Source: Antilocapra americana
Lineage: Eukaryota > Chordata > Mammalia > Artiodactyla > Antilocapridae
Direction: 5' to 3'
Assembly: GCA_007570785.1 (NCBI GenBank)
Contig: ML664152.1
Coordinates: 1,364,911-1,428,910, forward strand
DNA: 64,000 nt
Part shown: positions 23,032 through 33,918 of the stretch, one piece after another
Numbering within the stretch: position 1 is the first letter of the stretch
Layout: each line of letters begins with the position of its first letter
Translations under genes and position numbers: made by a program
The notes under the pieces: generated by a model
What the model saw: the letters and a program-made list of their open reading frames with translations, nothing else
Told to the model about the DNA's origin: nothing
Database searches by the model: none

Positions 23032-23224
23032 TTCTGAATCCCATAAGAAGCTATTATTGTTGCTATACTCATCCAGGTAATTGGATTCACCCACATCTTT
23101 CCTCTTCATCATCTTCCACCTCCTGTATCCTGCAGTACCCACCTGGGATCACAATCCTTCCATGTACCAAGTACAAAGGATGCATTTATCAATTATCTGG
23201 GTGGTTATGGAAATCCTTTGCTGC

Positions 23225-23445
23225 ACTTTCTTTTTCTCTCTGTCCTTGGTTTTCACTTGCTTACTTTGATGCTCGTAGGTGAGATTTTCCTTCAGTTTTC
23301 CTGCTTGGTGACTTTGATACTTCTTGAATCTAGAGTTAGGTATCTTTCATCAGTTTTAGGAAACTATCAGCCATTATCCCTTTAAATATCTCTTCAGCTT
23401 TTACTCTAAGATTCATGCCTTTCCCCTCTGTTCAGTGTCCAGTCT
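23225..23445 (-). mobile_element. Old L1 LINE fragment (ORF1 region)
   Basis: The plus strand contains 'gtatctttcatcag', 'aaactatcagccattat' and 'cctttaaatatctcttc', in the order found in antisense L1 ORF1. It is short, diverged and non-coding. Confidence 0.5.
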
Positions 23446-25039
23446 TCCTCTTTCCCTGCATCACTCTGCCGCCTTCCAACGCAGTTGTTGATGATGAGAA
23501 GGAAACTTACTAAGAGTTACATTGTGTGATCCACTTACCAGAGCCCCAGGGACCCACAGAGGAGGTCCCCTGGAGCAGGGGGAGTGTCCTGTGGCCTCTG
23601 CCCCATGACCTTCCTTCATCTCTGGGGCTGGAGCGAGTGCCCTGTGGGACCTCTGACAGTGGTCTGCCTTCTGCAATCATGTGTGGGGAGGGTTGGTTTC
23701 TATCTTGTGGATGCAGACTAAATGTGCTATATGTGCCCTGTGGAAATTTGGGGGGCAGGCCCGAGCCCTCAGAGGGCCTGGTCCTCTACTCCCCCCAACC
23801 CACAGGGAGGCCCTGGGCTGGCACTGGAGGTCTGTCCCCATGAATGAGGCACAATGCCCCTCCCCTAGACCAGCGGGGACAGGCATGGGGCTGTGACCAG
23901 AGCCGAGCCTCCTCTCTCTGGAAAACTGCAAGGTGCTCCAGCCCCCGAGGCTTTGCGCTGTTCTGAAGGCTCTGACTTATATCTTATCTTTGCCCTTGCA
24001 GGTCTTAGGAGACAGCCTCTGTCAGACAGCCTTTGAGTCACTTCTGTGCTGATTTAAAATCTGATGCTCTTGGTGTGACGCGTTCTCAGCTAATAGCTGC
24101 CTAGGAAGAGTCGGGATGTCTTCCTTGTCTAAGCCACTGTCAGGTTTGCTGCCTGGACACCCGAGCTGGCAGTCTCGGTCACCCCACCTTCATTTGCACA
24201 GCCGTGCCATCCATCTCCAAGGGCACCCTCCCTCTTGGGCACACCGCCAGGGCGCTGTTCTTGTCTCTGAGCCGGGCAGCGGGGCTCCTGTTGTACCAGC
24301 AGAGGCTTCAGCCACAGCATCCACTTCTCCCCAGGATCCAGACAAGAGTCCCTGACCCCCAAGGAATACAGCTACCCCTCTAATCAATTCAGAGTGAAAA
24401 GACCTTGCGATGCTTGGTGTGGGGGGTGGAGGAGAAACGGTACCGGGAATGTCCTGTAACCATCACAGAAACTGAGCCTGTAAACAAACACCTTCCTGCA
24501 AAGGGAACTCCCGGCCCTGGGGGTGGTGAGATTTTCTTGAAGGAAGGACTTACTCTTGCAGGAAACAAACAAGGGAACACACACAGCTCCATTGTGGGGC
24601 CAGCATAGGCCTGGCACCAAAACCCACAGGCCAGCAACGTCACATGGAATCCTAAACTCACTTCTAGCAAAGTAACTAAGAGCAAACCAGATTATCAGCT
24701 CAACAGCTGCAGGAAAAAAAATGGATCAAGTTCAACCTGTTCATGATAAAAAAAAATAGAAAACTGGAAACCGAAGTTTCTCCCCGGCTGTTAAACAGCA
24801 TCTTCAGAAACTCTACAAATGACACACTTGATGAAAGACCCCCATGGTTTTATGGGGACATAAAACAGTGCTGCCACAACAGGGTTCAGGACGAGGAATA
24901 GGAACCATGGCCCTTATTTTACAACAAACACACCAAATAACCAGGGATGGTCCCAGGCTGAACTGACAGAGGAGGTGGGGCACTGAAACTGAGAGGTTTC
25001 TGAGGGACATGGAGGAGAACGAACTCTGACCTTGGCACT
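23446..25039. other. Mostly unique sequence, no gene recognised
   Basis: GC-moderate to about 24600, then A-rich. The part from about 24725 (e.g. 'ttcaacctgttcatgataaa') may be a further old L1 piece leading into the fragment at 25040. Frames of 80-105 codons have no recognised relatives. Confidence 0.35.
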
Positions 25040-25236
25040 GGTGAGGATTTCTCAGGCAGGATAAAAACACAATCATAAAATTTAAAAACTGATAAATTGG
25101 ACTTCATCAAATTAAAAACTTCTGCCCATCATAAGACACCATTAAGAAAATGAAAATAGTTGAGTGAAAATATTTGCAACACAAAGATAGGGCCAAAGAA
25201 CCTCTACCCAAAATATATGAAGAGCTACTAGTAATA
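25040..25236 (+). mobile_element. Old L1 LINE, left part (ORF2 3' region)
   Basis: Blocks 'ataaattggacttcatcaa', 'cataagacaccattaagaaa' and 'ccaaaatatatgaagagcta' are typical of the C-terminal part of L1 ORF2. The copy is interrupted at 25236 by a BovB insertion and resumes at 28076. The 10 bases 25227-25236 (actagtaata) reappear at 28076-28085. Confidence 0.85.
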
Positions 25237-26135
25237 GTAGTGAGGAAATACAGGAAAACAATAGAATGGGAAAGACTATAAATCTCCTCAAGAAAACTAG
25301 AGATACCAAGGGAAGATTTCATGCAAAGATAGGCACATTAAAGGACAGAAATGGTATGGACCTAACAGAAGCAGAAGATATTAAGAAGAGGTGGCAAGAA
25401 TACACAGAAGAACTGTACAAAAAAGATCTTCATGACCCAGATAACCACGATGGTATGAAGATTCACCTAGAGCCAGACATCTTGGAAGGCGAAGTCAAGT
25501 GGGCCTTAGGGAGGTATTACTATGAACAAAGCTAGTGGAGGTGATGGAATTCTAGTTGAGCTATTTCAAATCCTCAAAGATGATGCTGTAAAAGTGCTGC
25601 ACTCAATATGCCAGAAAATTTGGAAAATTCAGAAGGGGTCACAGGACTGGAGAAGGTCAGTTTTCATTACAATCCCAAAGAAAGGCAATGTCAAAGAATG
25701 TTCAAATTACCACACAATTGCACTCATCTCACACTCTAGCAAAGTAATGCTCAAAATTCTCAAAGCCAGGCTTCAATAGTATGTGACCCATGAACTTCCA
25801 GATGTTCAAGCTAGATTTAGAAAAGGCAGAGGAACCAGAGATCAAATTGCTAGCATCCGCTGGATCATAGAAAAAGGAAGAGAGTTCCAGAAAAACATCT
25901 ATTTCTGCTTTATTGACTACACCAAAGCCTTTGACTATGTGGATCACAACAAACTGGAAAATTCTTCAAGAGATGGGAGTACCAGACCACCTTACCTGCC
26001 TCCTGAGAAACTTCTATGCAGGTCAAGAAGCAACAGTTAGAACTGGACATGGAACAACAGATTGGTTCCAAATCGGAAAAGGAGTACATCAAGGCTGTAT
26101 ATTGTCACCCTGCTTATTTAACTCACATGCAGAGT
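25237..26135 (+). mobile_element. BovB LINE A, left part (reverse transcriptase region)
   Basis: This is the 5' part of a 5'-truncated BovB inserted in an old L1. Translated pieces are typical of BovB ORF2: 'KKRWQEYTEELYKKDLHDPD' near 25400, 'FIDYTKAFDYVDHNKLE' near 25905-25960 (first polymerase aspartate block) and 'KGVHQGCILSPCLFN' near 26080-26125. Reading frame changes at several points, so it is not functional. At 26135 it is cut by a second, antisense BovB and continues at 27230. Confidence 0.95.
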
Positions 26136-27222
26136 CAGTTCAGTTTGCTTCAGCTGCTCAGTCGTGTCCGATGCTTTGCGACTCCATGGACAGAAGCACA
26201 CCAGGCTTCCCTGTCCATCACCAACTCCTGGAGCTTATTCAAACTCACATCCATACAGTCGGGGATGCCATCCAACCATCTCATTCTCTGTCGTCCCCTT
26301 CTCCTCTCACCTTCAATCTTTCCCATCATTAGGGTCTTTTCCAATGAGTCAATTCTTCACATCAAATGGCCAAAGTATTGGAGTTTCAGCTTTATCATCA
26401 GTCCTTCCAATGAACATTCAAGACTGATTTCCTTTAGGATGGATTAGTTGGATCTCCTTGCTGTCCAAGGAGCTCTCAAGAGTCTTCTCCAATATTATAG
26501 TTCAAAATCATCAATTCTTCGGTGCTCAGCTTTCTTTATAGTCCAAATCTCACACCCATACACGATTACTGGAAAAACCATAGCTTGAACTAGACAGACC
26601 TTTGTTAGCAAAGTAATGTCTCTGCTTTTTAATATGCTATCTAGGTTGATCATAACTTTTCTCCCAAGGAGCAAGCGTCTTTTAATTTCATGGCTACAGT
26701 CACCATCTTCAAGGATCTGGGAGCCCAAGAAAATAAAGTTCGTCACTGTTTCCATTGTTTCCCCATCTATTTGCCATGAAGTGATGGGACCAGATGCCAT
26801 GATCTTAGTTTTCTGAATGTTGAGTTTTAAGCCAACTTTTTCACTCACCTCTTTCACTTTCATCAAGAGGCCTTTAGTTCTTCACTTTCTGCCATAAGGG
26901 TGGTATCATCTGCATATCTGAGGTTATTGATCTTTCTTCCAGCAATCTTGATTCCAACTTGTGCTTCATCCAGTCCAGCATTTCTCACGATGTACTCTGC
27001 ATGTGAGTTAAATAAGCAGGGTGACAATATACAGCCTTGGTGTACTCCTTTCCCGATTTGGAAGCAGTCTGTCATTCCATGTCCAGTTCTGACTGTTGCT
27101 TCTTGACCTGCCTACAGACTTCTCAGGAGGCAGGTCAGGTGGTCTGGTATTTCCATCTCTTGAAGAATTTTCCACAATTTGTTGTGATCCACACAGTCAA
27201 AGTCTTTGGCTTAGTCAATAAA
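26136..27222 (-). mobile_element. BovB LINE B, inserted antisense inside BovB A
   Basis: In plus coordinates it begins with the complement of the BovB 3' end (cagttcagtttgcttcagc) and ends within the complement of the 'FIDY.KAFD.VDHNK' region (27175-27222). Translated minus-strand pieces include 'NLRYADDTTLMAESEELKAS' (26863-27000, catalytic YADD) and a 123-codon piece 26495-26866. The 7 bases 'gcagagt' occur at 26129-26135 and 27223-27229 as target-site duplication, with 'gcag' also matching the element's own 5' end. It is a separate 5'-truncated insertion and not an inversion, because A and B both contain the BovB 3' part. Confidence 0.93.
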
Positions 27223-27229
27223 GCAGAGT

Positions 27230-28075
27230 ACATCACGTGAAATGCCAGGCTGGATGAAGCACAAGCTGGAATCAGGATTGCTGGGAGAAATATCAATAAT
27301 GTCAGATATGCAGATGACACCATCCTTATGGCAGAAAGTGAAGAACTAAAGGCCTCTTGATGAAAGTGAAAGAGGTGAGTGAAAAAGTTGGCTTAAAACT
27401 CAACATTCAGAAAACTAAGATCATGGCATCTGGTCCCATCACTTCATGGCAAATAGATGGGGAAACAATGGAAACAGTGACAGACTTTATTTTCTTGGGC
27501 TCCCAAATCACTGCAGATAGTGACTGCAACCATGAAATTAAAAGACACTTGCTCCTTGGAAGAAAAGTTATGACCAGCCTAGACAGCATATTAAAAAGCA
27601 GAACTTTGCCAACAAAGGTACATCTAGTCCAAGCTATGGTTTTTCCAGTAGTCATGTATGGATGTGAGAGCTGGACTATAAAGAAAGCTGAGTGCCGAAG
27701 AGCTGATGCTTCTGAACTGTAATGTTGGAGAAGACTCTTGAGAGCCCCTTTGACAGCAAGGAGATCCAACTAATCCATCCTAAAGGAAATCAGTCTTGAA
27801 TGTTCATTGGAAGGACTGATGCTGAAGTTGAAACTCCAATACTTTGGCCACCTGATGCAAACAAGTGACTCATCAGAAGAGACTCTGGTGCTGGGAAAGA
27901 TTGAAGGCAAGAGGAGAAGGCGACGACAGAGAATGAGATGGTTGGATGGCATCACTGACTCTATGGACATGAGTTTGAATAAGCTCCGGGAGTTGGTGAT
28001 GGACAGGGGAGCCTGGCATGCTTCAGTACATGGGGTTGCAGAGTCGGACATGACTGAGTGACTGAACTGAACTGA
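27230..28075 (+). mobile_element. BovB LINE A, right part (RT C-terminal region and 3' end)
   Basis: It continues exactly where the left part stops: '...catgcagagt' plus 'acatcacgtgaaatgcc'. It has 'VRYADDTILMAESEELKAS' near 27300, a 121-codon piece at 27357-27722 and the usual 3' end to 'ctgagtgactgaactgaact' near 28075. Joining the two parts gives about 1.7 kb. The 10-base duplication 'actagtaata' (25227-25236 and 28076-28085) marks the insertion ends. Confidence 0.95.
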
Positions 28076-28640
28076 ACTAGTAATAAGAAAAAGACAAGCA
28101 ACCCAACAGAAAATTGACAAAAACTTGAGCAGACACTGTGCAAAGAGGATATCCAAATGGCCAGTGCATGTGTGCTCAGTCGTGCCTGACTCTGTGACCC
28201 CATGGACTGGAGCCAACAAGTGTATGAAAAAGTGCATATGTCATGATTCAGCAGGGGCTGGGCTGCAAATTAAAACTGTGATGAGACAGCAGGCACACCC
28301 ATGGGGATGGCTGAAGTAGAGAAGATGCTGACACCACGTGCTGGGAGCATGCAGACCTGTGGGACCCCTGCCCATCTGGGGGTCCAGAGTGGGGGGCGGC
28401 AAGTGGCACAGCCACCTGGACACATTTTGAGGGTTTCTAAAGACATTAAATCCACCTTCAGCCCAGCAATCCTCCTTCCAGGCATTTATCCCAAAGAGAC
28501 CACAAAAAGCCTCCACAAGAATGCACAGCAGCCTGTTCATCATACCCCCAAACTGGAGACAAAGCCAACATTCAGCAAAAGGAACAGGGATAAAACTTAT
28601 GGATAAAACCCGTCTGCAGGCGAGATGAAGGGAGGGAACA
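28076..28640 (+). mobile_element. Old L1 LINE, right part (ORF2 end)
   Basis: The L1 interrupted at 25236 resumes with 'taataagaaaaagacaagc' and 'gatatccaaatggcca', then 'gtgtatgaaaaagtgc', 'ggctgcaaattaaaac', 'cagcaatcctccttccaggc' and 'atgcacagcagcctgttcat'. A small Bov SINE piece interrupts it at 28164-28210. Right edge approximate. Confidence 0.8.
28164..28210 (-). mobile_element. Very short 5'-truncated Bov SINE
   Basis: Only about 45 bases of the shared Bov SINE/BovB 3' tail are present (tgctcagtcgtgcctgactc to ccccatggactggag on the plus strand), between 'atggcca' and 'gccaacaag' of the old L1. The repeated 'gcca' could be a short target duplication. Confidence 0.75.
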
Positions 28641-29560
28641 TAGTGGGATACGACAGCACGCACAACTCTCCAAGACCAGGTCGAGAGGAAGAAGCCAGGC
28701 CCAAGGAGGGTGGGCTATGCGATTCCATTTAACTGGTATTCACAGAAGGCCCCACTATCCGCCCCCTGGAAAACCACAGGTCAGTGTGAGGAGGACCCCT
28801 CCCTTCCTTCCGGGCTGCGGTGGAGTCACCTCTCTCTGTGATCGATCCCAACTGTAGAGGGGCTGGGGAAGGGAGAGGAGGGGGGCTGCAGACACAAGGG
28901 AGGGGCTCTTCCTGGGAACCTCCCCTGCTGCCTCTGTGTGCCCCCCATCCACAGTTACCAGAGGCCCCTTCTCCTTCTTCCCCATGTTCCCACTGCTGCA
29001 CTTAAGGTGGTCATGGGAGAGGACTTTGGGGTGCCTCCCAGGACACAGATATTGGGAAGGAGTCTTCTGGAAGCAGCAGGGGATGCCCACCACCCAGAGC
29101 CCCTGACAGGAAGCCGATGAGGCCTGGATGGCCTTGCACTGGGGAGGGGACTCTGGACTTTTCAGTGGCAAGAGGACAGATGTGCTGGGTCAGCCAGGAG
29201 GCCTGTGAGAGCTGGAGCCTTGGAAGGAGCATGACTGCTGCCCAGACACAGGCAGGCGTCCTGGCCTAGGCCGTCTGGACCCCTTCCTGCATTAAGTGTC
29301 TCGCATTCTGGAGGCTGGAGCCAAAGCCAGCCTGGTGGGAGCAGGGCTGAGTCCTGGGCCCCCATCTTCCTACACCGCGAAGTGAGCTCCGGGGGCACCA
29401 TCCCCCAGGAACGGGTCCTTGGAGGCGCTCATTGTGTCCTAGATCTGCCACACAGTGACACACATGTTCCATATCAAGACTCTGCTTGTGACCGCGTGTC
29501 CACAAGCGACATGGACGCTCACACTTGTCCTGCAGTCTGGGGGCTCCTGACACGTTGCCA
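28641..29560. other. Unique sequence, no gene recognised
   Basis: GC-moderate with short overlapping frames on both strands (up to 138 codons, minus 28755-29171), none with recognised relatives. Confidence 0.4.
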
Positions 29561-29759
29561 GTGAAAGTGAAAGTCAGTCACATCTGACTCTTTGCGACCC
29601 CACGGACTATACAGTTCATGGAGTTCTCCAGATCAGAATACTAGAGTGGGTAGCCTTTCCCTTCTCCAGGGGATCTTCCCAGGGATCTTCTGACCCAGGA
29701 ATCAAGCCAGGGTCTCCTGCACTGCAGGTGGATTCTTTACCAACTGAGCTATCAGGGAA
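29561..29759 (-). mobile_element. Bov-tA SINE
   Basis: The plus strand reads 'gtgaaagtgaaagtcagtca', 'gggtagcctttcccttctcc' and 'aactgagctatcagggaac', with a small internal duplication (ggatcttcccagggatcttc near 29680). Flanks 29544-29560 and 29760-29776 share 14 of 17 bases and fit a decayed target-site duplication. Confidence 0.9.
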
Positions 29760-30165
29760 CCCCTGACAGGTGGCCAGAAATCACCTCAGGTTGAGACATA
29801 AAATACTGTACCATTTTGTCTCCCAAACTTGGCTCGTTTCCCCCTTAGCTGGGTTTCTTTCTTTATATAAAACCACAAGCTGTGTGGCACAGCTCGACGT
29901 CAAGCCAGTCATGGCACCGGCTTGGAAGGTGGGAGGTGCGAGATAGCAGGGGCTGGGGGGAGACATTAGCACTTCTCCTGGATGCTGAGGCCCCATGTTG
30001 TCACACTTCTAACTCCAGAGATCTGGGCTCACTTCACGTGTGCTGACAGCAGGTGGCGGCCTGGGGCAGCTGTGAGGACCTGGGGATGGGGAGCTGGGAG
30101 GGAGTGGGCAACCGTGTCCCCACAGGCAAGGCCAATACAAACCAAGTTCGAGGATCAGACGTTCA

Positions 30166-30378
30166 CCGTGCTCTGTAGCTCAGGCGTGTCCGGCTCTTTA
30201 GGACCCCATGGACAATAGCCTGCCAGGCTCCCCTGTCCATGGGATTTCCCAGGCAATAAGACTAGAGTGGGTTGTCATTTCCAACTCCAGGGGCTCTTCC
30301 CAACCCAGGGGTTGAACCCAGGTCTCCTGCATTGCAGGTGGATTCTTTACCATTTTGAACCACCAAGGAAGCTGAAAT
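30166..30378 (-). mobile_element. Bov-tA SINE
   Basis: Plus-strand order 'gtagctcaggcgtgtccggc', 'ctagagtgggttgtcatttc' and 'gaaccaccaaggaagct'. Flanks 30157-30165 (agacgttca) and 30379-30387 (agatgttca) form a 9-base duplication with one mismatch. Confidence 0.9.
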
Positions 30379-30387
30379 AGATGTTCA

Positions 30388-32440
30388 GGAAAAGCCAAGA
30401 TAGCAGTTTATCTCCCCCAAACTCGCCCCATCTCACTCAGCTCTCCTGGGGCGAAGTGCTTCCAGCTGGATGTTTAATTCACTTTTGCCATAAATATTTT
30501 ACGGGGCCCTCCACCCCAGAGACTCCAGAGGAAATGCACGGCGTGTTCTCGTCAGCTGCTTGGACCTCCTTTCAGAGCAGGACGTGGCCGCTTCCACTCA
30601 AATCAGAATGCTCTGTCCTGTCAAGCAGAAGCTGGCTGTCAGGATTCTGTGTTTTTAAGTATTGTCTGAAAATGAAATTAAGCGAGCACTCTCTCAACAG
30701 GAAGAGGACACAGAGGCACAAGCCATCTAAGGGCACAGCTGGAGTGCGGGTCCCCACTGCTCCGCACAGGATCCACACGTCCGAGGCGTGCCCAAGGTGG
30801 GCAGCGCATGCTTCTCGGGTCTGCAGCACAGACCCCAGCCAGCCATGGGCAGGAGGGAGCCAGTTTCCCCACACTGGGGCTCGCTGGCCCCACAGCTGCA
30901 TATGGGTCCAAAAGTATGGGGGCACCCGATCCCTGTGGACCTGGGGGCGTCTGCCCAGGTGGGCTGAAGTGCCCAAGCCCTGTGCTAAAGGGGAAAGCTG
31001 TGGACCCCATGTGCCTCAGGAGGGAACAGCGGGATGTGGGACCAACGCTCCACCACACCATCCACCTCTGCCCAAGAGTCCCTGCAGCTCCCTCCAGAAG
31101 CTGATCAGCCCCTGATGCTGCTCCCACGGCTTGGCCGGGAGGGGCCAGAGCAGACACATGGGTCAGCCCACACGCAGGGTCGCCCTGCGTACGTGCAGAC
31201 CTGCACATACACAGACATGGAAAAAAGTGGGTGCTTCAATCAGAAGGAAAAGGACCCCAGAGGGAAACTTGGGGATCAAGGAAGGAATGAAGAGCGAGAG
31301 ATGGGGTGATTAAATAAATAGAAGCTAATATTATAAGCAGTAGTAATAAGTTCCAGAGTATAAATTGCAAGTAGTGGTAAAACAAAGACGAACAATATGC
31401 AGAGGGCAGGAAGGCAAGCTGGATCCCCACATGGTCGGCCATGAGGTGACGGGGCAATGAACACCAGACTTTAACAACCAGAGGGTAATTTTTAACTGGC
31501 CAGCCAACAGAGGGTAAGTATGGATTTAAGAAAGAAACAGGAACTGCTGGGGGAAAAAAAGACAAATGTAACATGGTCGATCTGAACCTAAATAATTAAG
31601 CAAAGTGTGAGAGAGCCACATATTTCAGCTGTAAGCTAAGGCTTGTCAGACTGGATTTGGTGGGAGACACGCCCTAAATACAAGGGTGGGAAAAGAGAGG
31701 TGGAAGGAGACACCAGGCACGGGGACCCCAGAGAAAGCTGGGTATGTGTGTCAAAACTCTCGTGTGTGCGTGTAAGGACGTGCAGGTGAGGGCCCTGGTG
31801 GAGACACGGGTCCCCAAGCAGAGGACAGGCACCCATGGCAGGAGCGGCTCCAAACCCGGCTGGAGGCTGGGGGGATTGGGAAACAGTCTCCACAGGCAGG
31901 AAGAAGAGCTGCAGTGCCCAAGGCAGGAGTGATTTGGCTGCGCCACAACTTTGAAAACGTCTCCCTCTGTGGCAAATGACATGAGCACCAGCGTGGCTTG
32001 ACTCAAACAGTGATTTCCTTGACTCACGAAAAACTGCCCCATGGTGTGGCAGTAGCCAGACCACATGATGCGCCTGGCACAGCCCTGCACACTGGTGGCC
32101 CCATAGGCAGGTTTCCTGCTGTGAAGTCACCCCTGCACTCAGGACCACCATGTCCAATAGCAGCTGTTGGTTTTTAATCCATTGTCAGATTCACATTGCT
32201 ACTTTTAAAGTTGTAGGCTTTTGCCCCCTTCTTCACAAGTAAGATTGCTAGTGATTTTTTTTTTTTTTGCTACTGAGCATATCCCATATATAGTACCCAC
32301 CCCCATCCCCCACTCCACCCAAACCCCTGCTGGGCTTTGTTTACCACCACGTGTGTCAAGGCAGGTGTGAACATAGAAGGCAAGGCACATGGCTTCCTTT
32401 TTCTTACTATTTCAAACAACATGGTAATGAGCATTCCTGT
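30388..32440. other. Unique sequence, no gene recognised
   Basis: The longest frame (plus 30381-31115, 244 codons) starts inside SINE flank, is overlapped by minus frames and resembles nothing known to me. The A-rich part at about 31220-31600 may be an old LINE 3' region ('gggggaaaaaaagacaaatg' near 31550), but I could not fix the family. Confidence 0.35.
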
Positions 32441-32445
32441 GCATC

Positions 32446-32556
32446 CATATGTGTGTATGTTTGTGTGCACATGTGTGTGCATGTGTGCCTGTTTCTGTGT
32501 GCATGAGTGTGCATGCACTTGTGTGTGTGTGTGTACGTGCACGTGTGCAAGTATTT
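32446..32556 (+). repeat. (TG)n microsatellite, interrupted
   Basis: About 110 bases of TG-rich alternating purine-pyrimidine sequence with CATG and TTTG interruptions; the cleanest run is at about 32520-32535. Confidence 0.93.
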
Positions 32557-33835
32557 CTTCAGAATTAATATTGAAAGCAGCAAGCACAGCTCCGGGATGA
32601 AAGGGCCTGTCTGGTGTCTTCCCGCAAAGACCTGTGGAAGTCGGGAGCAGAAGGGAGGACCTGAGCTTCTCAAAGCTGAGCAGCAAGGAGAACACCCCCA
32701 GAAGGAAGCAGGACCGAAAGTACAGGGACCAGGTGGACCAGGGGGAGTGGGGACGACTCACCAGCAGGTGGGGACTGACCCATGAGGAGCACATAGTCTC
32801 TCACCACCACGCAGGTGACAACCACATGGGACCAGAAACCTGAATGTGGAAGCGAGTCTGCAGTGTCCCTGACCACTGGGAGACACCAAGGAAAAGAAGG
32901 ACAGCACAGTACCCCGGCAGGCAGAGAGGACGCCCCCCGAAGTGGCGATCTGGTTACTGGTGTGAGTACAGCCGATCTGGGCTCCTCCCACTGCAGCAGA
33001 TGACCCCTCCCCTCTCTTGGACACACTTTCTTCTAGATCCTCCTGTCCTGCAGTGAGCCCAGGGCTCGGCCTCGGCCCCTCCTCACCTCTGGCTCCTGGG
33101 CCCTCAGCCCTGCAGCTCCAGCCACACTGTGTCCCCACCTGGTGGACACTGAAACTCCCTGAGCCCCAAGTCCCCACCCCCACGGCCCATCTGTCCAGCA
33201 GAGCCATTTCTCTCACATCCAAAACCTCATCTGACAGCCTGCCCAGTTTCCGTCTTCCAGGCTTCTCCACATCCCACCCTTCCTGATGTCCTCCCTGTAC
33301 TCCTTGGCCAAGCCCCCATCAGTGTTTCTGGATTATTCCCAGAGCCTCTTAAATGCCCCCAGCCCCTACCCTCACCCCACAGTCTGCCCTTAACGCAGTG
33401 ACAGAAGTACCCTTCTGAGAACTTAACTCAGTTGATCCCCCCTATGCCCAACTCCCCAAATTTTCCCAGTTTTCAGAGTCCACACCGGCATCCTCCTCAA
33501 GGCCACAGGCCCCATGTGAGGCCTGGGTGCCCCCACCAGCCACTTTGGCCCTGCCATGCCCGCAACGATCACTCACACCTCCTCCTGCCAAGTGAGACCT
33601 TTCCCAGCTCCACCCTGGCTGTCCCTCAGCCTCCCCCCGCACAGAACTCCCAGCAGGCCCACGGTCTTCTTTAGCTGGTACCCCCACCCAGGGCAGAGCT
33701 CTGGCAGCTTCTTCACCTTAGCCCTAGCATGTGGAGCCTCCACCCTGAGAGCAGGTGTTCAGGCAGGCTGTAGGATGGACTGGACCCAGTCTGCCTGCTG
33801 GAGACTCCCCTGGGCTTGCCCCTCCCTTCCCTGCC
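32557..33835. other. Unique C-rich sequence, no gene recognised
   Basis: Pyrimidine-rich on the plus strand from about 33050 to 33830. Frames up to about 170 codons lie on the minus strand (32758-33270) without recognised relatives. Confidence 0.4.
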
Positions 33836-33837
33836 TC

Positions 33838-33918
33838 TATCCATGACCCTGACTCTGACCTCGACCCTGCCCCAGTCCATGACTCTGACCTTGACCCTGA
33901 CCCTGACTTCACCCCTAC
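33838..33918 (+). repeat. Degenerate (CTGACC)n hexamer repeat
   Basis: About 80 bases of CTGACC, CTGACT and TCGACC units, with a 'ccatgactctgac' block recurring near 33839 and 33877. Open frames across it give Asp/Pro- or Arg/Val-rich peptides that reflect the repeat. Confidence 0.85.

Noticed and set aside
26129..27229. Inversion or twin-primed structure of a single BovB
   Set aside because: Both the plus and the minus parts contain the BovB 3' region, and the plus copy rejoins exactly, so two separate elements are required.
25266..27722. Reverse-transcriptase-like host gene or retron
   Set aside because: All RT motifs belong to two broken BovB copies with clear target duplications; no separate RT gene or retron RNA is seen.
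30381..31115. 244-codon plus-strand frame
   Set aside because: Starts at the edge of a SINE insertion, has antisense frames of similar length, and no recognisable domain or splice context.
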